Source: Clostridium fungisolvens (GTDB lineage: Bacteria; Bacillota; Clostridia; Clostridiales; Clostridiaceae). From it: DNA of 64,000 nt. The stretch covers positions 1 through 64,000 of the forward strand of contig NZ_BLZR01000002.1 in assembly GCF_014193895.1 (NCBI RefSeq), read 5' to 3'. Shown piece after piece: positions 46,023 through 53,866 of this stretch. The notes beneath the pieces are model-generated. The model had not been told where the DNA came from. It was given only the letters and a program-made list of their open reading frames with translations, and made no database searches. Both the position numbers and the translations under genes were made by a program. How positions within the stretch are numbered: the stretch's first letter is position 1; the number at the start of each line of letters is the position of its first letter.

Positions 46023-46127
46023 ATTAATAAAACTGATACCTTATCAGCTGGGACTTACTATATACAGGTTGTAGGTTATAACGGAGCATACAGTACTACA
46101 ACACCTTATAAGTTAACAGTTAACTAA
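46023..46127 (+). pseudogene. Remnant of a secreted protein: end of a PPC-type domain
   Basis: A short plus-strand frame without start reads KTDTLSAGTYYIQVVGYNGA then YSTTTPYKLTVN and a stop. This is the typical last beta-strands of the bacterial pre-peptidase C-terminal (PPC) domain of clostridial secreted proteases and collagenases. Upstream the frame is cut off by a repeat end at 46005-46021. It shows that a larger plus-strand gene once ended here. Confidence 0.65.
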
Positions 46128-46160
46128 GACTATCTAATTTAAATTTTTTATATACACAAC

Positions 46161-46206
46161 AAAAACCATGCATACAGGAACACTATCTCCTTGTATGCAT
46201 GGTTTT
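46161..46206. terminator. Bidirectional terminator
   Basis: AAAACCATGCATACA pairs with TGTATGCATGGTTTT; A- and T-runs flank the stem. It lies after the PPC remnant on the plus strand and after the DUF6440 gene on the minus strand. Confidence 0.8.
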
Positions 46207-46250
46207 ATTTATAAACAAATCTTCAAAACTTATATACTTATCTATACCTA

Positions 46251-46445
46251 CTAAACTTCAGTTATTAATATCTTCCCATCCTTGTCAAGCACAGGTGTAA
46301 CTGATAAACCTTCTGTACCTTGAGTTATCATATAATTAACCCCTGTCTTTGAATCTTGTACCACAGTAATACTCATAAAATTTATCATTTCATCTGAGAT
46401 AATATTAAATCTTTTTTCTTTTTCATTTTTATTATTTCCAAACAT
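46251..46445 (-). CDS. DUF6440-like small protein
   Basis: This protein of about 64 residues starts MFGNNKNEKEKRFNII and has the pattern TVVQDSKTGVNYMITQGTEG then LSVTPVLDKDGKILI, as in the DUF6440 family of small proteins. Its function is unknown. The start is ATG 46445; GGGTGGAG lies before it, and a GTG at 46457 is part of that site. It lies directly downstream of the truncated Rhs module and may be a leftover of that module's immunity region or an unrelated gene. Confidence 0.6.
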   Translation of the reverse strand: MFGNNKNEKEKRFNIISDEMINFMSITVVQDSKTGVNYMITQGTEGLSVTPVLDKDGKILITEV

Positions 46446-46499
46446 AATATTCTCCACCCTTTTATAATTTCTATTTAATATATCTTTTATGGATGTTAA

Positions 46500-47078
46500 T
46501 TATTCCATAAAACTCAAGCTTACTAAAATGAATAGTCTTCCACTTTCAGGTTCATAGTATCTTGCTCTTAGATATTCTAAACCGCTAAGTCTATTATAAT
46601 CCTCTCCATTATATCCATAGAAGTTTTCATAATGAGTTGCATTACTTCCCCAGAAGCCCCCATGCTTTACTTGTCCATATGGGTCGTATCTATATTTATC
46701 TCTCACTTGTCCTAAAGAATTGGTCGCATCTGATACACTGCCTCTTCCATCGTACAAGTAGAATAATGTATCGGTCTTAGCATCACTATCTGGCGATAGT
46801 TTATCTATTGATATTCTGTCTAATCCATAAGTATATGCATTAGTGTAGTTTCCATCTGCATCTGAAGTCATCAACACTTCTGGATTTTCTAGAGACACAT
46901 CATTTATATAATTTATTATCTCATAATTTTCTGGAGTGTCTAGTGGATCTTGGTTTCCTGGATTCTTTGGATGGTCTGCTCTCTTGTACCAACCTAAGTG
47001 CTTACCATTGTTTCTTTTGTTATCATTTTTCCCTTGTCCATTGTTACCGTTATTTTTTTCGGTTTCTTCTCTAAACAA
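46500..47078 (-). pseudogene. Truncated orphan Rhs C-terminal module (module 1)
   Basis: From an Asn/Gly-rich linker (EKNNGNNGQGKNDNKRNNGK) the frame runs into the same Rhs core as the big gene: HLGWYKRADHPKNPGNQDPL, then DPYGQVKHGGFWGSNATHY and GLEYLRARYYEPESGR. After ESGR, where the other copies read FLTRDSYLG, the frame changes to LFILVSLSFME and stops. The end of the core and the whole toxin tip are deleted. There is no signal peptide and no convincing start: the nominal TTG at 47078 lies within the recombinase remnant. It is a dead donor module. Confidence 0.75.
46540..47003 (-). repeat. Rhs core homology arm, truncated copy
   Basis: This copy extends from KHLGWYK to ESGR and is about 95 percent identical to the arms at 49311, 52551 and 54897. 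Confidence 0.85.
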
Positions 47079-47419
47079 ACCTCAACTTGTTTCTCTGAAC
47101 CATATGCAATTTTTACTCTATCCTTAGAATTTTCTACAACTATTTCTTTCATATCACCAGTAGTTACTAAGTACCTATTTAATGCATGAATGCTATTTAT
47201 TTTTTTATTGATTGTTGCCACCTCATAGTTACTCTCTACTAGAAAATTCTTGTAGCTTACTACGTAGAATCGTTGTAAAGCACCATTAAATTCAACTCCT
47301 TTAGTTCTCAGAAATTCTATGAAAGCCTTAATGTCACCAACATAGCTTTCTATTGTTTTATGACTCTTACCGTCCTCTATTAGGCGCATCTTAAAATCTT
47401 CAATTATTTGACACATCAT
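46994..47419 (-). pseudogene. Tyrosine recombinase fragment, N-terminal SAM-like domain only
   Basis: The frame reads MMCQIIEDFKMRLIEDGKSH then KTIESYVGDIKAFIEFLRTKG, FLVESNYEVATINKKINSIH and ALNRYLVTTGD, a normal core-binding (SAM-like) domain of XerC/integrase-type recombinases. After about 115 residues it runs out of frame into the Asn/Gly linker of Rhs module 1; the catalytic domain with the Arg-His-Arg-Tyr residues is absent. ATG 47419 has a good site (GAAAGGAG). A shorter remnant of the same kind lies at 49958-50029, so the pattern recurs. Confidence 0.7.
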
Positions 47420-47450
47420 CTTTACTCCTTTCAATTTCTTTACATGGAAA

Positions 47451-47487
47451 AAGAGTCAATGCTTCTTCATTAGAAACACTGACTCTT
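47451..47487 (-). terminator. Leader hairpin ahead of recombinase remnant 1
   Basis: AAGAGTCAGTG and CATTGACTCTTTTT (minus strand) form a stem with T-run about 30 bp upstream of the recombinase start. The region upstream of it (to about 47640) resembles 50100-50270 and 53187-53280, including GTAAC and TATTATA segments. It may be the terminator of the immunity gene upstream or an attenuator of the recombinase. Confidence 0.55.
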
Positions 47488-47649
47488 ATCATTGTTATAA
47501 TATATATTTAATTTTTCTTTTAGTTACAGCTCACTGCATTATAATAATTATGCTACTAGTTTTTACTCTTAATCTTATTAAATTATATTAATTACATTAA
47601 AACCAGTTTTATGCAGTTACATTATTAAATATTTTGCAGTTACTTTTTA

Positions 47650-48156
47650 TTATTGAGGAATACTTACAAAAAACTCACCGTCTTCACAAATAATATTCCA
47701 TCCCCTGTTTAAATCATTTGTAGTGCACTCAGAAATCACCCATGAATAATCCATTTCATTGTAATATGAAATGGAAATCGACTTACCACATTTAAATATG
47801 ATTTTCATATTATCATCCTCAAAGTCAACTTCATCAACACTTGCTTCATCAGTCCATCTTAAACAAGTTAACTCATAAGATAAAACTGGTTCTTCTGGCT
47901 CAACTAAATCTAATCCATTTGTTAATTGTTCAACTTTAATATTCCATTCATCTCTTGCACCAAACCACCAATCATTAAGTATTGTAATTTTAACTTCTGT
48001 TGGAAGTGGTTTACCATATAATTCAGCATTATTTTCTCTACTAAACTTTAACTCAAAACCAGTATGAAAAGTAAATTCTGTAAAATTTGCATTTTTCAAT
48101 ATTTCCCGTATCACTTCTTTTTCTTTTGAAAAGTCTTTTTTTATTTTATCACTCAT
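47650..48156 (-). CDS. Candidate immunity protein of Rhs module 3
   Basis: This 168-residue acidic, soluble protein lies 20 bp after the toxin frame of module 3 and has a good ribosome binding site (AGAAGGTGA). It has many Trp, Glu and Asp residues (ILNDWWFGARDEWNIKVEQL, YNEMDYSWVISECTTNDLN) and no membrane segment, as is usual for polymorphic-toxin immunity proteins. I do not recognise the family. The role is inferred only from position and composition. Confidence 0.6.
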   Translation of the reverse strand: MSDKIKKDFSKEKEVIREILKNANFTEFTFHTGFELKFSRENNAELYGKPLPTEVKITILNDWWFGARDEWNIKVEQLTNGLDLVEPEEPVLSYELTCLRWTDEASVDEVDFEDDNMKIIFKCGKSISISYYNEMDYSWVISECTTNDLNRGWNIICEDGEFFVSIPQ

Positions 48157-48176
48157 AATTTTTCACCTTCTCATTC

Positions 48177-50018
48177 TTAAGGTCTTTGTCCATGAATATG
48201 ACCTATTAATTTTCTATCACTTTTAGATACTGCTCCTATAATCCTTTCGCCATTAGGATACACATACGTTCCTGTACCAGGTATAGTATTGATTGTTCTT
48301 GGTCCTTTAAATGCACTTGTAGTACCTGGTTGTCCTGGCATTACACGAATTTCCATCGGACCATGTTTCGTATTCATTTGAAATATTTCACCAATCTCAC
48401 TTGTTTGACTAGTAGGTCCAATTCTTGTAGCACCTGCATTGGTTATACTATTAATCATATCTGTTTGACTAGCATGCACAGCAGTCCCATTAGAGGTTGC
48501 TATAAAGTCTACTCCTCCTGAACCACCTGAACCTTGTGCCGCTTTTGCTAATTTTTCCTCGGCATCTAACCACCTCTGTGATTTAGCTTGTGTACCCACC
48601 TCAGATATCTCATCAGCATTCTTCTCTATTACTTTAGCTAAATCTAATGCCTTTTCTCCATCTTTTGCTACATCAAGAGCATTGTCGGCAGTCTTAATAA
48701 TTTCAATTGCATTTTCACCTTTTTTTGCTAGTTTGGCTAATGTTGCTCCGCTACCGGCAAATGGTATCATTGCTGCAAAGCTTAGAGCTGCATCAGACTT
48801 ATTTCCTCTTGCTAAGGATATTACTCCATTAGCTCCGTCTAATAGGTCTCCTACACCTGGTACAAATCCTGCTAAATCTAAGCCTAATTGAACTCCATCA
48901 AGTATTTGTTCTTTATACTTGTATGCTTGACTTGCTACATACTTAGCTCCTTCACAGCCCTTCTTTACTGTCTCTATGGCCTTTCTTACTACTTCATTTG
49001 GATAGTTTATAGTAGAAATTACTGGCTTTGCTAGTTGTACTACCTTATTTGCTGTATTACTTATATCTCTTTTAGCTGATGAAATCTTTTCCTCTACCTT
49101 TGACGCATAAGACTTCACTGTTTGTTTTCCTGAGTTATACCAGCCACTAACAGTATCAGCCACATAGTTATAGGCATTCTTAACATTTGTCCAACCAGTA
49201 GACACCGCATCTTCCACATAAGATACTGCTTTGGATGCATAACTTGATACAGTATCAACTACATTACTAGCAAAACTACTCACAGCTGATGCCGCCTTAT
49301 CAAGCCAGCCTGGCCAATGTCCACTTGGGTCGGTATACATCATAGGGTTATTTAACGCATATGCATACCTATTTAAGGTTAGTGGCTGCATTACATCCCC
49401 TAGGTAACTGTCTCTTGTTAGGAATCTTCCACTTTCAGGTTCATAGTATCTTGCTCTTAGATATTCTAAACCGCTAAGTCTATTATAATCCTCTCCATTA
49501 TATCCATAGAAGTTTTCATAATGAGTTGCATTACTTCCCCAGAAACCACCATGATTCACTTGTCCATATGGGTCATATCTATACTTGTCTTTTACTTGTC
49601 CTAAAGAATTGGTTGCATCTGATACACTTCCTCTTCCATCGTACAAGTAGAATAATGGATCTGTCTTAGAATCACTATCTGGCGATAGTTTATCTATTGA
49701 TATTCTATCTAAACCATAAGTATATGCATTAGTATAATTACCATCTGCATCTGAAGTCATCAACACTTCTGGATTTTCTAGAGATACATCGTTTATATAA
49801 TTTATTATCTCATAATTTTCTGGAGTGTCTAGTGGATCTTGGTTTCCTGGATTCTTTGGATGATCTGCTCTCTTATACCATCCTAAGTGCTTACCATTAT
49901 TACCTTTGTTATTGCCTTTTCCATTATTACCATTATCCTTACCATTTCCGTTGCCATTATTTTTACATTCACATTCTTTCCATCTTCCTTTAACTGTATC
50001 TTGAACCTCTGTACCAAT
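48177..50018 (-). CDS. Orphan Rhs C-terminal module 3 with toxin tip
   Basis: The open frame begins after a TGA at 50019-50021. It passes through the Asn/Gly linker (NGNGNGKDNGNNGKGNN), the complete Rhs core (49892 to about 49311, ending MMYTDPSGH) and a tip of about 375 residues. The tip has an Ala/Ser helical part, a segment related to the big gene's tip (YPNEVVRKAIETVKKGCEG), a hydrophobic pretoxin segment (LDLAGFVPGVGDLLDGANG) and a C-terminal domain GVDFIATSNGTAVHASQTDM ... GERIIGAVSKSDRKLIGHIH. This last part looks like a toxin, but I cannot name its family. No promoter, signal peptide or good start is seen (GTG 49766 lies within the core), so it is likely a silent donor. Confidence 0.75.
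   Translation of the reverse strand: MGTEVQDTVKGRWKECECKNNGNGNGKDNGNNGKGNNKGNNGKHLGWYKRADHPKNPGNQDPLDTPENYEIINYINDVSLENPEVLMTSDADGNYTNAYTYGLDRISIDKLSPDSDSKTDPLFYLYDGRGSVSDATNSLGQVKDKYRYDPYGQVNHGGFWGSNATHYENFYGYNGEDYNRLSGLEYLRARYYEPESGRFLTRDSYLGDVMQPLTLNRYAYALNNPMMYTDPSGHWPGWLDKAASAVSSFASNVVDTVSSYASKAVSYVEDAVSTGWTNVKNAYNYVADTVSGWYNSGKQTVKSYASKVEEKISSAKRDISNTANKVVQLAKPVISTINYPNEVVRKAIETVKKGCEGAKYVASQAYKYKEQILDGVQLGLDLAGFVPGVGDLLDGANGVISLARGNKSDAALSFAAMIPFAGSGATLAKLAKKGENAIEIIKTADNALDVAKDGEKALDLAKVIEKNADEISEVGTQAKSQRWLDAEEKLAKAAQGSGGSGGVDFIATSNGTAVHASQTDMINSITNAGATRIGPTSQTSEIGEIFQMNTKHGPMEIRVMPGQPGTTSAFKGPRTINTIPGTGTYVYPNGERIIGAVSKSDRKLIGHIHGQRP
49311..49892 (-). repeat. Rhs core homology arm, module 3 copy
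   Basis: The arm runs from KHLGWYK to DPSGH. Its 192-residue product differs from the big gene's core at only about five positions. Identity starts already in the linker, at about 49957. Confidence 0.9.
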
Positions 50019-50029
50019 TCATTTAGCAT
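49958..50029 (-). pseudogene. Tyrosine recombinase remnant, first ~20 codons
   Basis: ATG 50029 opens MLNELVQRFKIQLKEDGKN, which aligns with the start of the recombinase fragment at 47419 (MCQIIEDFKMRLIEDGKSH). It then runs out of frame into the linker of Rhs module 3. The rest of the gene is deleted. Confidence 0.55.
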
Positions 50030-50065
50030 ACTTATTTACTCATTTCATTGTTTTAAGCATAGAAA

Positions 50066-50099
50066 AAAGGCTAACGCCTTTTTATCAACGTTAGCCTTT
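50066..50099 (-). terminator. Leader hairpin ahead of recombinase remnant 2
   Basis: AAAGGCTAACG and CGTTAGCCTTT form a strong stem; on the minus strand a T-run follows. It lies about 35 bp before the remnant's start and is nearly identical to the hairpin at 53155-53185. Confidence 0.7.
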
Positions 50100-50292
50100 A
50101 TTATTACTATAATATATCTTTGATTTTTACTTTTGTTACTGCTTACTGCATTTTCATTATTATGCCACCAGTTTAATTTTTATTTTACTTATAATCTGAT
50201 TACACTTTCTCAAATTAATAGCCTTAAAATAAATTATGTGGTTAATTATATGACAATTTTGCGGTAACTTGATATTTATCAAATCTTTCTCC

Positions 50293-50682
50293 TTATAATA
50301 TATCACTAAAGTAGTACTTTAATGCCCGTGATTCCCAATACATTTCTGGTTCTATTCTTTTCTCAATTAAGAACTTTAGTCCCTCTTTAGATTTTATCTT
50401 ACCTAATGCAACTAATATATGGCATGCTATACTGTCTAATTCATCCTCTTGTATCCTTAATAAATCTTTTTCTACATTTTTTAGTAATATAGTCTCAAAT
50501 CTTGAAATCCAATATGCTGCTTCCATTCTAGCATCTCCCGAATAATCATCAACAGCAAATTCAATCAAAATATTTAATAATTCACCACTATTAAGATTTT
50601 TTTCAAAAAAATCCTTTGCATCAATTTTTGAATGTACTGAATCAATTAATAAAACCCTTATTCTATCTTTACTTAAATCCAT
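50293..50682 (-). CDS. HEAT-like helical protein, candidate immunity gene
   Basis: This soluble protein of about 129 residues is all-helical. Segments such as GDARMEAAYWISRFETILLK and ELDSIACHILVALGKIKSKEG read like HEAT-type helix pairs, which occur in several immunity proteins. ATG 50682 follows GAAAGGTGA, only 14 bp after the DUF4291 gene. A role as immunity factor is inferred from the setting; which toxin it opposes is unknown. Confidence 0.6.
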   Translation of the reverse strand: MDLSKDRIRVLLIDSVHSKIDAKDFFEKNLNSGELLNILIEFAVDDYSGDARMEAAYWISRFETILLKNVEKDLLRIQEDELDSIACHILVALGKIKSKEGLKFLIEKRIEPEMYWESRALKYYFSDIL

Positions 50683-50695
50683 ATTACTCACCTTT

Positions 50696-51310
50696 CTATC
50701 TCATTCCTAGTATATGTCTTACATTTTCATCAACATGATATTCTTTTTCATTTGGTAGTAAGCCTATGTCTAGCGTATTATTATCTTTTAATTCTTTCAA
50801 CTTTTTTACATCTTCAGTAATATCCGTAATCTTTTCAATCCATTTATCAACATACACATTTACCATTAATCCTTTAATTCCTAATTGGATTGCTCTTCTT
50901 TCAACAGCATTACCATATATGTCCCTGTCGGGGTCCCATTGACATCTAACTAATGAAAAGTTTAACTTATCCTTCCACTCATGATGTGTACAATAAACTT
51001 TTTCATTATACGTAGATAATACTGCATTTAAAATAATATTATCAAAACCTTCTCTCGTTATATCTATTGCTAAAATTCTTTCTTGGTCAATTTTTGTTCC
51101 CCATCCTGACCTATACATCATCCAAAGGAATGATGTCTTTATCCATGTCATTCTATCCATTTTGAATGAACTTCCAAACTTACCCAGGCTTAACGCTTCA
51201 TCAGCAATTCTATTATTATAGGCTTGGTATATTCTAATTGTAGTTTCATCATAAGTTGCTAATATTCTTCTCTCCTTATGAATTATTTCTTCTTTCTGTA
51301 ATTGATTCAT
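50696..51310 (-). CDS. DUF4291 family protein, candidate immunity gene of Rhs module 2
   Basis: This 204-residue protein has all the blocks I know from the DUF4291 family: TIRIYQAYNNRIADEALSLG, RMTWIKTSFLWMMYRSGWGT, QERILAIDITREGFD, the VRCQWDPDRD-like segment LVRCQWDPDRDIYGN and YVDKWIEKITDITE. The biochemical function of the family is not known to me. It directly follows the toxin frame of module 2 (77 bp gap), the position of an immunity gene. It could instead be a modifying enzyme that travels with the module. Confidence 0.8.
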   Translation of the reverse strand: MNQLQKEEIIHKERRILATYDETTIRIYQAYNNRIADEALSLGKFGSSFKMDRMTWIKTSFLWMMYRSGWGTKIDQERILAIDITREGFDNIILNAVLSTYNEKVYCTHHEWKDKLNFSLVRCQWDPDRDIYGNAVERRAIQLGIKGLMVNVYVDKWIEKITDITEDVKKLKELKDNNTLDIGLLPNEKEYHVDENVRHILGMR

Positions 51311-51386
51311 TTAATTTAAACCTCACTAAATTTAAATGTAATTCCTATGTAAAGTTATACAACCTATAACTTTACATAGGTAATTC

Positions 51387-53132
51387 TTATTGTATAATTT
51401 TTATATTTAATATATTCTTATTAAATATATCGATTTGCTCCGGTGTAATACCATAATTCTTATATGGACCATTAATTTCTAAGCCCTCATAATGATATTT
51501 TACATTTGGATTACCTTTTGACCCACGTTGTGGAACTGCAGTTTCTTGCATATTCTTATAATATTCTGGATTCATCTCAAACTCTACAATGACCTCTTCT
51601 GTTCCAGGTTTCACGATCTTATTATCAAACTCTTTAACTTTCTCCAAACTTTCTGATGTCCATTTAGTAGGGTCTGCTCCACGTATCGCTGGTTGTATTC
51701 CACTTTCAAGAGTTGCTTCAGCTTCAGCAACACTCATTTTTCTATAGAGTTTAGGGTTACCCGCCCCATTAGTACCATAATTACTAGACTCTTGAATGGA
51801 ATTTGAAGGCATATTACCACCGCTTTTGTATGAGCTATAAGCAGTTACGCCTCCTATTACAGCCATGCCAACCTGATCTGCTTTGTTCCAGAAACTTGCA
51901 TTTTTAAAGCTTAACTCATCTACTTCATCTACAGTCAACTTAGATAAATCTTTACCACTTCGTCTTAATTCATCTAACTTAAACATTAAATATGAGTTAT
52001 GAGATAAAGCACCCTCATCAAGTCTCTCATAAGCTTTACTTCCGTAATACCACGAAGCATAATATTGCTGTGTTAAATACCATCCCGTAGCACTAGTATC
52101 ATACTTGTAACTTCCTGGATTTGCTTTAATTACATCACCTAAAGTTTGACTACCTGTTCCCTGAGTTACCTTTTCCTTATAATCATAGTTCTGACTTCCA
52201 AGAAACTGAGTTCCTTCACAGCTCTTCTTTACGGTATCCATTACCTTTCTTACTACCTCGTTTGAGTAATTCCTTGTAGTAATTTGAGGTTGTGAGAAAC
52301 ATGAATTCACTCTATTGGAATTAGTTGTATTTTTCTTACTTACCTCTAATGGATTTTCTGGGAACTTAGGTACAGTTACAGGTTTATTAGTATAACCATT
52401 TTTGTTACCTTCATCTGGTGGATTAAAGTAATTAGTATCAGCTATACGATCCCTCACATAATCTTTAAGTTTTGATATAGTATTTGCCACAGTATCAACT
52501 ACATTACTAGCAAAACTACTCACAGCTGATGCAGCCTTATCAAGCCATCCTGGCCAGTGTCCACTTGGGTCGGTATACATCATAGGGTTATTTAATGCAT
52601 ATGCATACCTATTTAAGGTTAGTGGCTGCATTACATCCCCTAGGTAACTGTCTCTTGTTAAGAACCTTCCACTTTCAGGTTCATAGTATCTTGCTCTTAG
52701 ATAGTCTAAGCCGCTAAGTCTATTATAATCTTCTCCGTTGTATCCGTAGAAGTTTTCATAATGAGTTGCATTACTTCCCCAAAAGCCCCCATGTTTAACT
52801 TGTCCATATGGGTCGTATCTATATTTATCTCTTACTTGTCCTAAAGAATTGGTTGCAACGGATACACTGCCTCTTCCATCGTATAAGTAAAATAATGGAT
52901 CAGTCTTAGCATCACTATCTGGTGATAGTTTATCTATTGATATTCTGTCTAAACCATAAGTATATGCATTAGTGTAGTTTCCATCTGCATCTGAAGTCAT
53001 CAATACTTCTGGATTTTCTAGAGATACATCATTTATATAGTTTATTATCTCATAATTTTCTGGAGTGTCTAGAGGATCTTGGTTTCCTGGATTCTTTGGA
53101 TGATCTGCTGTCTTATACCATCCTAAGTGCTT
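51387..53132 (-). CDS. Orphan Rhs C-terminal module 2 with toxin tip
   Basis: The open frame starts exactly at KHLGWYK (53132), right after a stop codon, and covers the complete Rhs core and a tip of about 385 residues. After WPGWLDKAASAVSSFASNVV it shares about 85 residues with the big gene (PPDEGNKN to QNYDYKEKV), then diverges. The final about 125 residues (LYRKMSVAEAEATLESGIQP, KWTSESLEKVKEFDN, EEVIVEFEMNPEYYKN) form the toxin candidate, vaguely like ADP-ribosyltransferase-type tips, which is a weak guess. No signal peptide, promoter or good start is present (first usable is TTG 53003), so it should be silent until recombined. Confidence 0.75.
   Translation of the reverse strand, partial: KHLGWYKTADHPKNPGNQDPLDTPENYEIINYINDVSLENPEVLMTSDADGNYTNAYTYGLDRISIDKLSPDSDAKTDPLFYLYDGRGSVSVATNSLGQVRDKYRYDPYGQVKHGGFWGSNATHYENFYGYNGEDYNRLSGLDYLRARYYEPESGRFLTRDSYLGDVMQPLTLNRYAYALNNPMMYTDPSGHWPGWLDKAASAVSSFASNVVDTVANTISKLKDYVRDRIADTNYFNPPDEGNKNGYTNKPVTVPKFPENPLEVSKKNTTNSNRVNSCFSQPQITTRNYSNEVVRKVMDTVKKSCEGTQFLGSQNYDYKEKVTQGTGSQTLGDVIKANPGSYKYDTSATGWYLTQQYYASWYYGSKAYERLDEGALSHNSYLMFKLDELRRSGKDLSKLTVDEVDELSFKNASFWNKADQVGMAVIGGVTAYSSYKSGGNMPSNSIQESSNYGTNGAGNPKLYRKMSVAEAEATLESGIQPAIRGADPTKWTSESLEKVKEFDNKIVKPGTEEVIVEFEMNPEYYKNMQETAVPQRGSKGNPNVKYHYEGLEINGPYKNYGITPEQIDIFNKNILNIKIIQ
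52168..52428 (-). repeat. Second homology block inside toxin tip, module 2 copy
   Basis: About 255 bp coding for PPDEGNKN through GSQNYDYKEKV are nearly identical to 54538-54793 in the big gene, although the sequence on either side differs. Confidence 0.85.
52551..53132 (-). repeat. Rhs core homology arm, module 2 copy
   Basis: The arm runs from KHLGWYK to DPSGH. It differs by single residues from the other copies, for example GSVSVATNS for GSVSDTTNS. Confidence 0.9.
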
Positions 53133-53154
53133 TCATTATTTTAGGAATAGAAAA

Positions 53155-53185
53155 AAGGCTAACGCCTTTTACCAGCGTTAGCCTT
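53155..53185 (-). terminator. Leader hairpin between module 2 and the CPCC gene
   Basis: AAGGCTAACG and CGTTAGCCTT form a stem followed by a T-run on the minus strand. The hairpin and the sequence upstream of it match 50066-50150; the recombinase start that should follow has been deleted, and module 2 begins about 20 bp later. Confidence 0.7.
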
Positions 53186-53287
53186 AACTATTAGTATAAG
53201 CTATATTCTACTTTTATTACCTTTTACTCATTATTCTACAGCAAGTGTTTAATACGTTGCTCAAGCATTTAGGTACATATAAAGTTG

Positions 53288-53848
53288 TTATTGGATAGAT
53301 TTCTTATAATAACGTTTTTTTGCATCAGTTTCAATACCAGCTAATCCCACTTCCATAGCAGCGCCATAGTTATGAAAATTAGTTCTCCCTTGTTCTAGAG
53401 TCATGTGATTAGAAGAACTATATCTAGAAGCTTCATCGTTCCCATCGTCTTCCCAAAAACAGACTGGGCAAATTGTATACTGTCCTCGTTCTTTCAACGT
53501 TTTGTATTGGCAACACGGACATACTGATAAACTCTCCGGTTGACCCTCAACGACAACATTTTCTCTTAATATTACTGAAAGCCTCATAGATAAATACTCG
53601 TTTTTCACGCCTACAAACTTCTGTTTTAATGCTTCTATCAATAAAGGATTATATCTTGTTTCCATAACATCAAAACACGGCTCATCATACTCAAGAAGCT
53701 CTGTCTGCAGTGTTTCTGGTAATGCCTCAAATTCTGAATCTTCACTATCAATTCCCCACCAATCAATTAGCAATTCTTCACGTTTTTCTTTAGTAAGCAT
53801 TGTTAGTTCCTGCTCGCAAATTATTGTAATAGCTTTAATTCTCTCCAA
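53288..53848 (-). CDS. CPCC-domain immunity protein for the expressed Rhs toxin
   Basis: This 186-residue protein carries the Cys-rich CPCC domain at its C-terminal half: CPCCQYKTLKERGQYTICPV followed by CFWEDDGNDEASRYSSSNHM and TLEQGRTNFHNYGA. This family is common beside polymorphic toxins. It starts 18 bp after the big Rhs gene. The start could be TTG 53848 (AAGGAG 11 bases upstream) or ATG 53800 (LTKEKREELLIDWWGID). As the gene directly after the toxin tip it is most likely the cognate immunity protein; the pairing is inferred. Confidence 0.75.
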   Translation of the reverse strand: MERIKAITIICEQELTMLTKEKREELLIDWWGIDSEDSEFEALPETLQTELLEYDEPCFDVMETRYNPLLIEALKQKFVGVKNEYLSMRLSVILRENVVVEGQPESLSVCPCCQYKTLKERGQYTICPVCFWEDDGNDEASRYSSSNHMTLEQGRTNFHNYGAAMEVGLAGIETDAKKRYYKKSIQ

Positions 53849-53866
53849 ATCGCTTTTTTCTCCTTT

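Noticed and set aside
48177..53003. Independent complete Rhs proteins starting at GTG 49766 and TTG 53003
   Set aside because: These starts fall inside the conserved Rhs core (before MTSDADG) and have no ribosome binding site; the homologous frame extends upstream to KHLGWYK, so the units are C-terminal modules.
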